Source of the DNA: Hygrophila difformis
Lineage: Eukaryota; Streptophyta; Magnoliopsida; Lamiales; Acanthaceae
Direction of reading: 5' to 3'
NCBI GenBank assembly: GCA_030278955.1
Contig: JAOANR010000006.1
Span: 25,799,763-25,863,762 of the forward strand
Length of the DNA stretch: 64,000 bases
The position numbers were made by a program, and so were the translations under genes. Positions 46,037 to 58,700 of this stretch are shown piece by piece; within the stretch, counting starts at the first letter, position 1, and each line of letters starts with the position of its first letter. The notes beneath the pieces are model-generated. The model had not been told where the DNA came from. It saw nothing but the letters and a program-made list of their open reading frames with translations, and made no database searches.

Positions 46037-46043
46037 TACTTCC

Positions 46044-46593
46044 TAGGGGTGGGTCGGTACGATATACCGAAAAAATTTTGCCGTACCGTATATCGTAGCG
46101 AACTTTACGGTATGGAAATTTTCATAACATTGTCATACCGCACCTTTCGGTATGAAATATTTCCATACCATTGCCATATCGACATTTCGGTATGTTCGGT
46201 ATATACTAGTATACCGAACCTTCGGTACATACCGACATATCGGTATCGCGGTATATACCGACATACCGAACATTCGCTACATACCGACTTACCGGTAATA
46301 CGGTATATAACGACATACCGCACATTCTCTATATACCAGCATATCGGTATTGCGGTATATATCGGTATCGCGTTATATACCGACATACCGAAGACTCGGT
46401 ACATACCGACATACCGATACCGCGGTATATACCGAAGTTCGGTACGGTGACGGTATACCGCGGTATCAAAAAATTTATACCGTTACCGTACCGAAATTTT
46501 CGGTACGGTATACTGAAAATTTCGGTATTCTCGGTATTTTTTCGGTACGGTATGTGCGGTATGCGGTATATTCGGTATTTTTTCCCAGTCCCA
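46044..46593. mobile_element. hAT MITE of the TAGGGGTGGGTCGG family
   Basis: Left end TAGGGGTGGGTCGGTAC matches the inverted right end of the hAT at 9159 almost base for base. The right end (CCCAGTCCCA) is degenerate. Flanks GTACTTCC (46036-46043) and ATACTTGC (46594-46601) match at 6 of 8 positions. The interior is packed with GGTATACCGACATACCG-type repeats on both strands and has no gene. Confidence 0.8.
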
Positions 46594-46601
46594 ATACTTG
46601 C

Positions 46602-47175
46602 TAAATAGTATGCTAAATGAACAGCTAGAACGGTGTGTGAGAAATCACCCATCGCCTCCCTAAATAGAGGTAACATATCACAAATAATGAAAAGCCAAAA
46701 AATTACTTTCTTATGAGGTATTTTCTTCACTCAATACTAAAGGCTCAAGGTCCGGAAAGTTTGCACTAAAACTTGATCTTGAGAAAGGCATTGATAAGAT
46801 ACCTAAAGGCAATCCTATTTTAAATGGAGGTTCAATTATTTATTTATGGAATTAAACCATGGCCTCTGACTCTGTGAATGAATGCCCTGAATCACAATTT
46901 TATCACGCTATAAGAAATTTTCAGTTTAATGAATGAAAAATTTGGTTGTTAAACCTCTAAATGTAAACTAGATTAGTGAGCGAAACTCCTTAGCTACCAA
47001 ATCTTTAGCCACTTAATTCAATAGTTTAATGGAAATATTCTTATAGGATCGGTTTGTCCCAATAGTATTTATTTTTGTAGTGCCACTCATTCAGAAGCGG
47101 ATCCAATGCAGTGCGAATCATATTTAGCTCATTTAAATTGATTTCGGTCCAAACATAGACAGTAAAACAACAGCA
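46602..47175. other. Intergenic, upstream of the TRAUCO-like gene
   Basis: Mostly unassigned. A short plus-strand run near 46758-46800 reads FALKLDLEKGIDKI, which resembles the first catalytic block of LINE reverse transcriptases and may be an old LINE scrap. Confidence 0.35.
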
Positions 47176-47264
47176 TGGGCTACGGACCAATCCTATTGGA
47201 TAATGGAAATGGGCCCATTTAGGCCCATGTTTTCAGCAGTATTTGATCCGTACGCTATATAAAA
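47176..47264 (+). promoter_or_regulatory. Core promoter of the TRAUCO-like gene
   Basis: TATATAAAA at 47256-47264 lies 63 bp before the start codon. Upstream are site II-type motifs TGGGCT (47176-47181), GGGCCCA (47211-47217) and GGCCCA (47222-47227). Such TCP-bound motifs are common in genes expressed in proliferating tissue. Confidence 0.7.
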
Positions 47265-47326
47265 GCCGTTTTCCTCTTTAAATTTCACTTCGTCACTTTC
47301 CTTGTATACACAATACATTCACTCCA

Positions 47327-50300
47327 ATGGATATGGATTCTCTGCGGGCAATTCACCGTGACGATGAGGGCGAGAGGATTGACGAGCCATCCAATTCTGC
47401 GCCACCTCCCACCGCCAGCTTTGACGGATTATCTCTAGATGATAATTCCGATTCTGTCGTCGCTGCCGCCGCATCATATGACAAGACCGGAAGCGATCAG
47501 GCGGACGGGATTAAGGAAGAGGTGGAAACTCCTGCGTCGGTCGATCTTCCGTCCTCGGGTGAAATCGAAACCGAGAAAAGTGATCAATTGGTTCCCCTTA
47601 ATTGCCCTAACCTCAGTGCAGAAACTGATGGAAACGATGAAGGGGAAGAAGAGGAGGAGCCCCCTGCGAAGAGGCAAAAGCAGGCCGAAATTGAAATCAC
47701 CCCAACGCGCGATAATGGGAAACAGCCAGCATCCAAGGCGGGAAAGAAGAAGAACACCAAGAAGAAGAGCAAGGACGTGTGGATAAGCACTTCCCGGAAG
47801 GGGAAGAAAAAAACCAAACACGCATCAAACAATAATTTCAAATCTAAGAATGCGAATGAAGGGGAAACGTCAACTGGACCTAAATTGTTGATTGCCCCAC
47901 TTGCCAGGTTTCCTGACAGAAACGACGATAGCGCGGAGATGAAAATCTGCCTTTCGAAAGTTTACAAGGCGGAGAAGGTTGAATTGAGCGAGGATAGATT
48001 GACTGCAAGCAGCATAAAGGGATATAGAATGGTGAGGGCGACAAGGGGAGTGACTGCCGGTGCCTGGTATTTTGAGATTAAAGTTATATTTTTGGGAGAG
48101 ACGGGGCACACCAGATTGGGTTGGTCGACTGAAAAAGGGGACTTGCAGGCTCCTGTAGGGTATGACGGTAATAGTTATGGTTATAGGGATATTGATGGGA
48201 CTAAAGTGCACAAGGCATCGAGAGAGGTGTATGGTAGTGAAGGTTATAAAGAAGGTGATGTTATAGGGTTCTATATAAATTTGCCAGATGGAGATTCCTA
48301 TGCCCCCAAACCACCACGTTTGGTTTGGCACAAGGGACAGCGATATGTTACTGCCCCCGACCCGAAGGAGGATCCCCCAAAAATTGTGCCTGGTGAGTCA
48401 TCATTCCTCCTAAGAATGCATAATATCTGATTGTTCATTATACGTGGTTATATTTGATTGTGCATTTATACACTATAAATATTGGCATTGTTCCCAGTCT
48501 CATTTGTTTCGGTTCAATCTCTGGTTGTGTGTATGTTCTGAGCCTTGCTTTTGTTTGTTGGTGGAGATAGGTAAATAGCTTAGTTCTTTAGCTTGAAGAA
48601 GTTTGTAGTAATCCATGGTCATGAATCTAATATAAATTGGAGGTCTCTTGCTGGTTGTGTTTATGTTCTGGGTGGAGAATGGAGATAGCTGTGCGGTTTA
48701 TATATTTGATCTTCTATCATGATTTTAGTAATTAATTAGAGGTCTCTTATTGATTGTGTTTATGTTCAGGGCGAAGATAGATGCATAACTGGCTAACTGC
48801 ATAGCTTATTATGTTTAAATTCTTGGTGAATGAATGTAAGCAATTAAGCATGTTATTTAGAATATGAAAATGCTGCAGGCTGAAACCAAAGAATTCAATT
48901 GTAGCAATAAGTTTGCTGGATTTGAATTTTGAAATCACAGAAAAACTGCTGAATTTTGATGCTGATAAGAGTGATAAATCCTAGTTTGTTGTGGACTTAT
49001 ATACATGTGTTGTGTTTTCCATGTCTTCTGATTTAGCATTACCCCTAGTAATTACAAGGACTGCGATGCAACCTATTACATATGACTATATATTTATATA
49101 CTCATTTCGTCCCACCCAAAGCATTACATTTGATTTCTTGACACTGTTCATTATTTAATTTTGACTCGATTTTATTTAGGTTCATCTAATTGCATAGTTT
49201 TAGAATATATATTTTATATAATTTTTAATTTACACAGTTTAAGATATTAACCTTAAGCAAGTGCATGTTTGGATTCCATGCCCAAAAGAAGTGTAACACT
49301 TTGGCTGGGACAGAGGGAGCTCCCCTAATTTCCTTTCGCATGTAGTTTGGATTAAATATGAATAAATAATTAATATTAATTCATTAAAGAAACAGCAAGT
49401 GCAAACTTGAAGACAAGTAAAAATATTACATTGAAATATATAAACTGCATGTAATTTGTTACAACAAAAATCTTTTGTGTCAAAAAATTGTGAACTGAGT
49501 ATGCATTTCTAATTTTCTGTAAAATCTTTACGTATCTGTTTCCCATATCTGATATATCTGGCAGATGTGCTTGCCTAGAGTACTACCATTCAACTAGGCA
49601 TTGATACTAGTAAAATTTTCTCTGTGTTCAAAAGCATGTTTTAAAAGGTCAAGAATGTGATCCAAAATTAATGGTCTTTTGCTTATCAATGTGAAATCAC
49701 ATGAATGTGACAGGCTTTTACAATTTTGCCACTATTAATTTATCTCTCTTATATACCTGGATAGCCAGATTGGAGCAAGTATATAATAGTGTTTTTTGTG
49801 TTCTGGAACCCTCAGTGAACTGTACTACTGAGAGCAACTCTATTTTATGTGTGTGCTATGTTCTGTTGATAAAATTTATGTAGCTTTCCTGTCTGTTTTA
49901 CTACTACATCTCCCATTTTAATTCTAGTTATTGATGATTTCAGTTTGGCAAGGTTACATCCATAGTTTTATATACATTAAGCAATAGACCCATCATTTGT
50001 GAAGCTCATTTGTAATATTCTTTTCAATTTTATTTTGAGTATATATTAATTTCGACCTTGTAGTTTGTATTGGTCAAATTAACATTAAAGTTAAGTTTGC
50101 AATATTGCTGGTGTTCAACAGTTCATGCAATTTTTTATGATGGGAATTATCCTCCATTAAGTTGTGGATAACTATTACTTGCTATCTTCAGGAAGCGAAG
50201 TTTCTTATTTCAAAAATGGGGTATGCCAGGGTGTTGCTTTCACAGATCTTCATGGGGGTCGATACTACCCTGCTGCCTCTATGTACACTCTCCCAAACCA

Positions 50301-50445
50301 ACCTCCTTGTGTTGTGCAGTTCAATTTCGGCCCTGATTTTGATTGCTTTCCTGAAGACTTTGGTGAACGTCCTGTCCCAACAGCTATGGTTGAAGTTCCA
50401 TATCAAAGTTATGATACTGCGGTTGAGAATGGTGTGTCCAATTAG
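47327..50445 (+). CDS. TRO: TRAUCO-like SPRY-domain protein, ASH2-type subunit of histone H3K4 methyltransferase complexes
   Basis: Two exons, 47327-48392 and 50192-50445, join in frame (GTGAGT donor, TTCAG acceptor) to a 439-residue protein. The N-terminal half is disordered, acidic (EGEEEEE near residue 105) and has basic nuclear-signal-like runs (PPAKRQK at 112-118, then Lys-rich stretches at 139-149 and 159-164). The SPRY/B30.2 domain runs from about 235 to 405: [40 protein letters not shown] in exon 1, then [14 protein letters not shown] and [11 protein letters not shown] in exon 2. Plant TRAUCO is the ASH2L counterpart of the WRAD core that supports H3K4 methylation. No breaks are seen. 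The 1.8 kb intron holds a MITE. ATG 47327 was chosen because it follows the TATA box directly; Met3 is an alternative. Confidence 0.88.
48393..50191 (+). other. Intron of the TRAUCO-like gene
   Basis: GT at 48393 and AG at 50190-50191. It is T-rich, with one Stowaway-like MITE and no other coding sequence that I can support. Confidence 0.85.
49101..49319. mobile_element. Stowaway-type MITE in the TRAUCO intron
   Basis: Left CTCATTTCGTCCCACCCAAA follows TA; right TGGGACAGAGGGAG is its imperfect inverted partner. The right TA is lost. Confidence 0.75.
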
Positions 50446-53400
50446 AAAAGTGAAAAAGAACTGCTTTCCTTTTTCCTATTAATCATATGGGAACATGATG
50501 TTATTTATTTAGTTTTTTGATTACTGTTTAGCTTATTGATTACTCAACCGACATTGAACACAGTGGCCTAGTTGTAAACTCAATTTCTCTTATAGGTCAC
50601 TTGTTCTAAATTTACCATTTAGGGTTGAGTAAAATGAAATAAGCCGGTATTTTGGTATTTTTTTTCTCTACAGTAGAGAAGTTTGCTTCATTGTTGGGTT
50701 TAGGTTTCTTACAGTTGATCATGGATTGCCTACACAGATAAGTGGAGGCTTAGGGGAATGATATTCCTGATATTAAACTGCATAAATTGTTTTTCCGTAT
50801 CGGCACTGACCTTGATACTAACAACCTTTGGAAAGTTACTGATTGTTTTTCCTTTTTCTGGAAATCAATTTCCTAACATTATTGTGCTACTGTTTTACAG
50901 CCACGTTCTCTTTTAGCATCATTTTTTTTTTTGAGTAGATTGGTTTGGATAGGAATGGAAAAAATAACAGTTTTGTCTCAACTATGTTTGTTGTTTTAGC
51001 TTCTCTTAACTTAGTTATTGCCTAAAATTTCTAAAGCCAACAATTTAATTGAATCCCATCATAATTGAAATTGAAGTGTGGTACTCATGGAAACTCTTAG
51101 ATTGCTTATGTAATACGAAGATCCCATCATAATTGAAATTGAAGTGTGGTACTCATGGAAACTCTTAGATCGCTTATGTAATACGAAGAGGTGGAAGTTT
51201 ATTGGGTTTCTGGTCTAAAATCCACATGCACTTGGGTGATATAAAATTGTGAATTCCACAAAATTTCGAAGAATAACAAATGGGATACATAATAGATACC
51301 ATAGCACCATTTCCCCCTTCATTTTAACTTTTTGAATTTTTTCGTCTTTTTTTTTTTTTTTTTTTTTTCTTTTTTTTTTTCTTTCTTGAAGGGGCATGGG
51401 GATTCTCTCTGTGGTGAACTTTACATGATGGTAAATTTTATTTATGGTTACAGGTAATCCATGGAATATCACCCGAATGTGCCCTATGCTCAAAGTGATA
51501 AAAGAGGAAAAATGTAAAATTGTGAATGGTGCTAAAATGGTTGGTTAAGCTTGAGCATACAGTCAGGTTGGTTGTATTCATCTTTGAAACATCTATTTCA
51601 TTACATATTCTACTCGTTGGCCAATATATTGTTACACATATCAAATCAATGGACTATGTGTGGAACTTTATTTAAACATATAGATAATAAATTGTCAAAA
51701 TGGTGTCAAAAGGTTTTCTATGGTTGATGCGCCATCCACGTGTCAGTGAAGTAGGATATTATATATTGATAAGTTTTTTTTTATTGATAAGTATTTTTAC
51801 TAATCACTTTCACAAAAGATAAAGCTCAAAAAATCTTGAATAATGCAAATTAATTTAGCTTTTTCTGAATGTACCTATGACAAATTTTTGTAAATTGAAA
51901 ATTCTAACTAGATTAGATAATGAAAGAGTAAAATGGAGATAATTTCCTTAATGGAAGAAAATGACTGAATGTAAATGAGGATAATTATAAAAAATAAAAA
52001 ATAAGAAATAAGAAATATAATGGAGGAAGAAAAAAAAAGAACAAAAGAAGAAAGAATAAAAAGGAAATTATCAAATATGATTAAGAAAAATACATAAGAC
52101 ATACTAGGAAACAGAACGGGAAGATTCCTTTATTTATTTATAGATTTATTTTTTCACTTTGTAAACGCAATTACAGGCGCATGCCTTATAGAGGCATGTG
52201 TCGTATATTAAAAATCACTCTAGGCTAGTGACTGGGCACAACTATACAATGTAGTTGCTGATGGCACAGGGAGTACTATAGTATAAAGGCCACCCTCAAG
52301 CACTGGCGCATGTCATATTGGACAAAGGTGTAATAAATAAGACATACTTCTTCTGTATTTGAAAGGTTGCTATAAACATAATGAAATTTACATGGCCAAG
52401 ATAAAATATCTATGTTTTTTGATAGAAACTAAACGAAAAACTGTTATACTAAATAAGCAACCTAGACTTGTGTTGATACTACAAATAGAAAATAAAAAAG
52501 GAAAAGAAAAGATTGTTCTAACCTAAAATAACTACATTCATTTCGTTTGGATCAATGTTCTGCTGAAGATACATAATTGTGCCTTGGTAAATCAAACATC
52601 ATAGTGTAATAATATGGCCAGACGGATACCCTACATTGCTAAACTAGTGTGATGAACCATGGCCGGGTGTCTGCTGTTGAATTCGAATCTGATGTCAATT
52701 GTAGCTTCTTGCCATGTTTCAATGATGTTTCCCAAATTTTGATGGTAATGTGCTGTTGTTGGCTGGTTGCTACTTTTTCTCTTCATTACATGACATGCAT
52801 ATTTTTGTCAATTTGCTCTAATTATTGAAACCTTGATTTTTGAAATGACTTTCTTTCATCTCAGATTCATCTCATTTATGTCTTGTGGTGGTCTTAAAAC
52901 GATGTTGTTTTTGACTTGTTTCAATATTGTGAGAATACTGTATACTTTGAATATTATCAATGTATTTGCTATTAAGGATTATTACCTATAGGACTATTCC
53001 CAATTTAGGTAATACAGATTGATTTAGATTGTGGCTGTTACTTATTTTAGCAATGAAAATATGAAATTCCCATAACCTTATTGTGCGATGAAAATGCATA
53101 CGATAATTATGTGGCTTGTTTTTTCATATGTTAAATTAGATATATGGGAAGGGATGAAATATCAAATTGGAAATCAATCTGAATTTGTATCGCATAGAGT
53201 TAGCCTTGTGTGTTTGGCAAGTTTGCATAATTGAAACTTTAATGTTGAGTTCTTTGTTTAACACACATGGAGTTCTATCTTCAAAAGTTTATTAGCTTAT
53301 TATAGGATTTTTTTTTCATAATTTAAATATTTTTTATTAAATCTTTTTTCTTCTTATGTATATGATTTATGTGAACTAACTAATACACAAATTTTGTACA

Positions 53401-53653
53401 TTATACTACAGTTACATTTAATTAATTACTATATAACTACTGTGTTCCCGTATTTTCTCAGTATTGTCTAAGCTATATATGCACATGTCTTCTCTTTTGT
53501 TTTGTTCCTCACTTTTAATTGTTTATAATACTTTAGTGATTGTATTTGATATTTATCGTATATATTAGTTTTCCTTGTTTATTGTTCAGTTGGCCCCTAA
53601 GAAACACAGTTTCTTATAATACTTCAAGAATTACATTTTCTCTTTATATTATA
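50446..53653. other. Intergenic between TRAUCO-like gene and MITE
   Basis: The first few hundred bases are probably the TRAUCO 3' UTR. The rest is AT-rich, with a tandem duplication at 51053-51188 and a T-rich run near 51350-51380. No gene is recognised on either strand. Confidence 0.6.
51053..51188. repeat. Perfect-length tandem duplication, 2 x 68 bp
   Basis: 51053-51120 and 51121-51188 differ at one base (ATTGCTT against ATCGCTT). The near identity points to a recent event. Confidence 0.95.
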
Positions 53654-53913
53654 CTTCCTCCGTTTTTTAAAGATAGCTACTGACCCACCCAGCACGCAGT
53701 CCAATGCACATTTTAAACTATTAATAACTCAAATTCGGTACATGTAAAAATTCTAAAAGTTTGATATTTAAAATCTACAAGACGAGACGAATCTAACAAG
53801 ATCACACTTGGCTATATTTTAGCTTGTATAACCATGATAAAACTTTAAGTCAAAGTATATAAGTGAACAGTACCCATTTGTCAAACGTAGCTAACAAAAA
53901 AAAACTGAGGAAG
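53654..53913. mobile_element. Stowaway-like MITE, CTTCCTC family, 260 bp
   Basis: CTTCCTCCGTTTTTTAAAG at the left and AAAAAACTGAGGAAG at the right, TA on both flanks (53652-53653 and 53914-53915). Confidence 0.85.
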
Positions 53914-55768
53914 TATAATAGTACTTCACATATACAACAATATTGAGAAATTACTTGGAGAGGTGCTCCCTTGGGATATTTGCATGTGTACTATATACAC
54001 ACAAACACACACCATAATAATTATTCATTACATTATATTATATAGTCCATGAATTATGTTATATTGATATGTGATTCAAGAAACATTCAATGAGTTTGCA
54101 CATGTGGCTAGATGCAATGGTTAAGAACTTCAATGCAAGTATAGAGAAAGTAGTTGGCAAATTGTGGGTTAAGAATATGAATTTTCGTTTTGAAAACTTT
54201 CACGTTCCAAGGATTCAGTAGGTATAATTTCTTTTTCTGACTAAGGCCCTCTTCTCTATGCCTTAAATAAGCTGTTCTGATTTGAATTTTATAAGATCTG
54301 GTCTGATTTGAATATTCTGATTCAATCTGGTCTGATCTGAATTGGTCTTGTCTGATCTGATCTGGTTTGATTTGGTCTGAATGAATCTGGTCTGATTTGA
54401 ACTCCTTGTGTTTAAACATGTGCCTAACCTTTAGTTTCTGCATATCTGAAACTATGAAGAGTAGAATTTGTGTCATCCTTGAGAATGAAACATCTAACTC
54501 ATCCCCAACAGAAAACTAATGTATATTCCCTTTTTGACTAATTAAATTAAGTAACATAGATTGTGGATCAATACATGCATTCGTAAGTGTTTATTGTATT
54601 GAAATTCCCGCATCATTAAACATTATATCAACCAACATGCCCAGCATGTGCCTGTGTGATCAAATCTGAACCATAAAAGATCATGTCAAATATAACTATC
54701 AGAATTTAATACAGTGCAGTTATCTAATCTTTTTGGCAATAATGTCTGTGTAAAATGGCTTTGAAAAATCCAACCCCACTCCATTTCCGTTAATATTTCT
54801 TTTGTAATATCAGCTCCCCTTTTGTATGCAAGTTTCATGTACTTGCCTGTCAATGTCATGGAGGTAGTCATTCTGGTTGTATGTTGTAACCACCTTGAAT
54901 TTCTGAAGTCTTTTGCTTCTTTTTTCAAGAACATAAAAAATTAGATTGATCGACTGTGAGATTACTTTTTTTAACTTTTTATCCTCCAGTTGGTTGAAAA
55001 CCATGGTTGAAGCACTATGTCTTTCCATTAAGTTGCTTGATTTGAGTATTAAGTTGTATGTTCATTGCACTAATCAAAATAGGGAAGGTAAAAGAAGTTA
55101 TTTGTTGTACTTTGTCCTCAGATGTAATCCTGAAACTTTATTAGCCTGGTTTGATAATCTAGAGTCCAAACAGTTATGATTTCTGCTTGATATTTCCCTT
55201 CATTGGGGCAAGCTTCCAGCTTGTGCAACTAAAAGACAGGTGAAAATATTAGAATTTAAAGTTTCACTTTTTTGGATTATTGTTTTGTACGTCGACCGTT
55301 GGCTTTATTATCTCTGCCCATTTGAGTGTTAAGATAGATAGACCTAACATGCTCCTGTGAATTGAATGAGCACTTTTAGGATACTGTTTTGACTGACCTG
55401 CTGAAAACTTGAAGGAACATCTACATACTCAATAATAATCTTTAACAGGAATTGGTTTAATTTTGTTTCAGGTTGTCTAATTGGATCAAAACAGGGGACA
55501 AATGGAGTGGTTAACATGCTTCAGAGAATTTTATCAGTAACGTTATTTTATGTAGTGATCCCGCCAATTATGATACTTAGATTAAAAGATTTTAAATTCC
55601 TCACATAAACCTACATATTGATGACTTCTATTTAAATGCATATGCATTATTGTAATACTTGACAAATATTCTCATGTTTCATAGGACAACCCCCATCCTC
55701 TTTGTAATCCCTTAGGTATGCCAAAACAAGAGGTTGTGATGGTATCATAAAATATCTGTGCAGTAGTT
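53914..55768. other. Intergenic downstream of the ABCG gene
   Basis: AT-rich. It holds a degenerate repeat at 54284-54403 and, close to 55768, the ABCG 3' UTR. No further gene is supported. Confidence 0.6.
54284..54403. repeat. Degenerate tandem repeat TCTGGTCTGATTTGA
   Basis: At least eight imperfect units built from CTGGT, CTGAT and TTGAAT in 120 bp, strongly biased to T and G on the plus strand. Confidence 0.85.
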
Positions 55769-58700
55769 TCAATGTAATGGAGAGTTTAGGCCTTCTTGAG
55801 AAGATAATGAATGGACAACATGATGCCTTTTCGAAGAATAGGTTGGTATCTTTCTGAATGAAGGCCTCTTCTTGAGATGGCAAAGAGTTATCTTTGCATA
55901 ATAAGTTCGAAATATTGGGAGAGCCCGCTCTTTGAACTTTAGTACGAAAAAGAATAGCAGTCTGTAAGCGATGAGTATAGCTGCAACCACTACCAAATCC
56001 CACCATTTTGAATGATCTAGTGAGATCCCTAACATAGTAGTCAGAACCATTTCACCCTTAAGTTTTGGTGCCCCTGGTTGTGGCGGATCAAACTCAATCC
56101 CTATCATGTCATTTTTGTATGCACCCTGCAAGTATGATTCCAGGAAAGACATAAGTATTATAAGATCAATATATTGGTGGAATACGTAATTCCAAAAATT
56201 GGTGGAGGTGGTTTGTTTAGATATACGGACTTTATATCTTCTTATCTCATTACCTTATGAATTTATATACAAGAGTACAATATCATTGTGGAGTTTATCA
56301 GTCTCTCTTGCTTGCTGTGTTTTGTTGAAGTTTATTAGTTGTATTGAAGTGTTGGTAATTGTTTTAGTAAGAGAGGTTTATAAGCTCCAAAGATGGATTG
56401 TTTTATTACCTAAGTAGGGATTGGTGAGACATTAAGTTTTACCTGCAAGGCCCATGCCATGTAGTTGATATATGAAACTGGATACTTCCAGATAATCTTT
56501 GGTAGGTCAGGGAGTAGCCTGAAAAAACCAGCTGTAGCCATCATAATACCCTGCAATCATATGGAGCCTTTTTGAGTATTGAATTGCATATAGAGGCTTG
56601 ACATTTAGTACACACATTAAAAAAAAAAAAAAAAATCCTCATTTGGGGAATGGGGTACACTTACGATAAAACCAGCCCCGATTATGACACCCATCAAGAA
56701 ATTGGGAACGACTGCAGCCACTACCATCATGCAGCTCTCGACCACGGCTATTGAGAGAAAAAGGTCGAGAACAGCATACATGTAGTGAGAGAACCCTGGG
56801 TGATACTTAACCAAGAAATAAGTAATCGATGTTGTGCTGAATGACATTACAACCAAGAATGGAAATGAAGAAATGAAGTTAGAAATAATGAACACTCCGA
56901 CCCCATAATGCCCGTTGAGCCTTTCTTTGTAAAATACCTGTTCATAAGACAGAAAATATGCATTTAACCTAATAGTGTCTTCTTTTCTTTTCACAGCCAA
57001 AATCTGAGCCAGAGAGGATTCTCTCGTACCTTCATTTCTTCAATGAATGATGGGAAGCCTCCTATTGCCATAAAAGTCATAAAACCAGAGATAAATCCTC
57101 CACATGCTCCCCTTGCTAAAACAGCATGGTAATTGGACCCGATATCATGAAAGATAGAACCAACACAAAGGGATACCATAGTGAAGACTAGGATTCTGAG
57201 CCAGTAATAACCAAAGTCCCTTGACATGTTTATGAAAGACCTCCTTATCAAAGTCGAAAGTTGCCTGGACCATGTCGCTTCGCTTCCAATATTTTCCTCC
57301 CAAATACACCCTCTCTGTAATATACATTCTCTCGTAAAAAGTAGTTCTAGTGAATTTACTAGTCATTTAATTATCAGAAGATCCTTACCATAGATGAGAA
57401 TTCTTTGATTCTAGTGCGGACTCTTGATGCAAGTTTCGAGCTTTGATACTTATGCAGAAGTCTTGCTCTGATTTCTGCTGTGGACATGAAATCTGTAATT
57501 GGGCCAGACACATCTTGTTTTCCCTGCAGGCAACAAAAAAAAAATGGTGTTTAGTCGTGTCGTATTTGTGGTTTGATCAACAGTTATCCCCCCAAAAGTT
57601 CAAACCTGGCCGATCTACAAGTAGTGCTACTTACTCTCATCCACTGCGAACCCTTCAAAGTATTGTGTACTTGGTCGAAATCTGAGTTTATACAGCGGAG
57701 AAAATGATCGGATGGATTCCTTCTACTTGGACAAGGGAATCCCGAGTAAGCAAAGAACTGCAACCATGAAGGTGATAACTATGTGTTCAATTTATGCACG
57801 CTCAAACCAACTAATAGTACCAGTCTTGTGTGTAAATTTGTGCACAATGTTTTATACCTTTACTGCCATTTCAGCTTCTCCAAAGTAAACAGTTTCTCCC
57901 GATGATAGCAGCAAAAGATCATCTAAGAGGGTGAAGACTTCGCTGCTCGGCTGGTGAATGGCCGATATAATGGTCCTGCCACTTCTTGCAACGCTCCGTA
58001 GTGCCTGGACCACAAAGAAAGCCGAGGCGCTGTCCAGACCACTGGTTGGCTCATCGAGGAATAGAAGGTATGGTTGTGTTATGATCTCTAATGCGATACT
58101 TAGCCTTTTCTTTTCTCCGCCGCTTATTCCCCTTAAATGCCAGTTCCCGATTATATGATCAGCGCATTCTTGAAGCCCCATTTCTGTTATTGTGTTTTCG
58201 ACTGTTTCATATATTTCGTCCTTTGTTATGCTGCTTGATTTCCTTAGCATTGCTGAGTATGTGATGGTCTCTCTTACTGTTAGCGTCCCCAAGAAAACAT
58301 CTTCTTGAGTCACATAAGCCTGAAACTCCCTATAATTGTGAGTATAGTTGTAACAATAATAATGTTGTACATAGTGTATTACAATTTGCCTGTGTTGCCT
58401 GTCCTAAACCTGTAGGGCAATTATGTCATTCTCTTGTGTGGCTTCTATTTGGTCTGTGGACTATTCAGTTCTCAAGGGATGGTATTCACTATTCAGGTTG
58501 GTGGGTTAGATGGACAGAAAGTTGATATTGGGCGGGGAAAGTCTCTCCATTTATTAACAGGATGTAGATATTATCGTATTATTTCAATCACCCATAGGCA
58601 TTAATTGGTCATGCCTTAGTAATGTCTATTCATTAAAGCATTGTCCGAAACTAGGATTCCTTAAACCTCAGTCCCACTGCTTTAACACTATTAAGTTAAG

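Noticed and set aside
47474..48331. Minus-strand ORFs over TRAUCO exon 1
   Set aside because: They are shadows of a well-supported coding exon with correct splicing and domain content.
54686..55028. Minus-strand overlapping ORFs of about 80 codons
   Set aside because: No motif, splice context or family resemblance was found.
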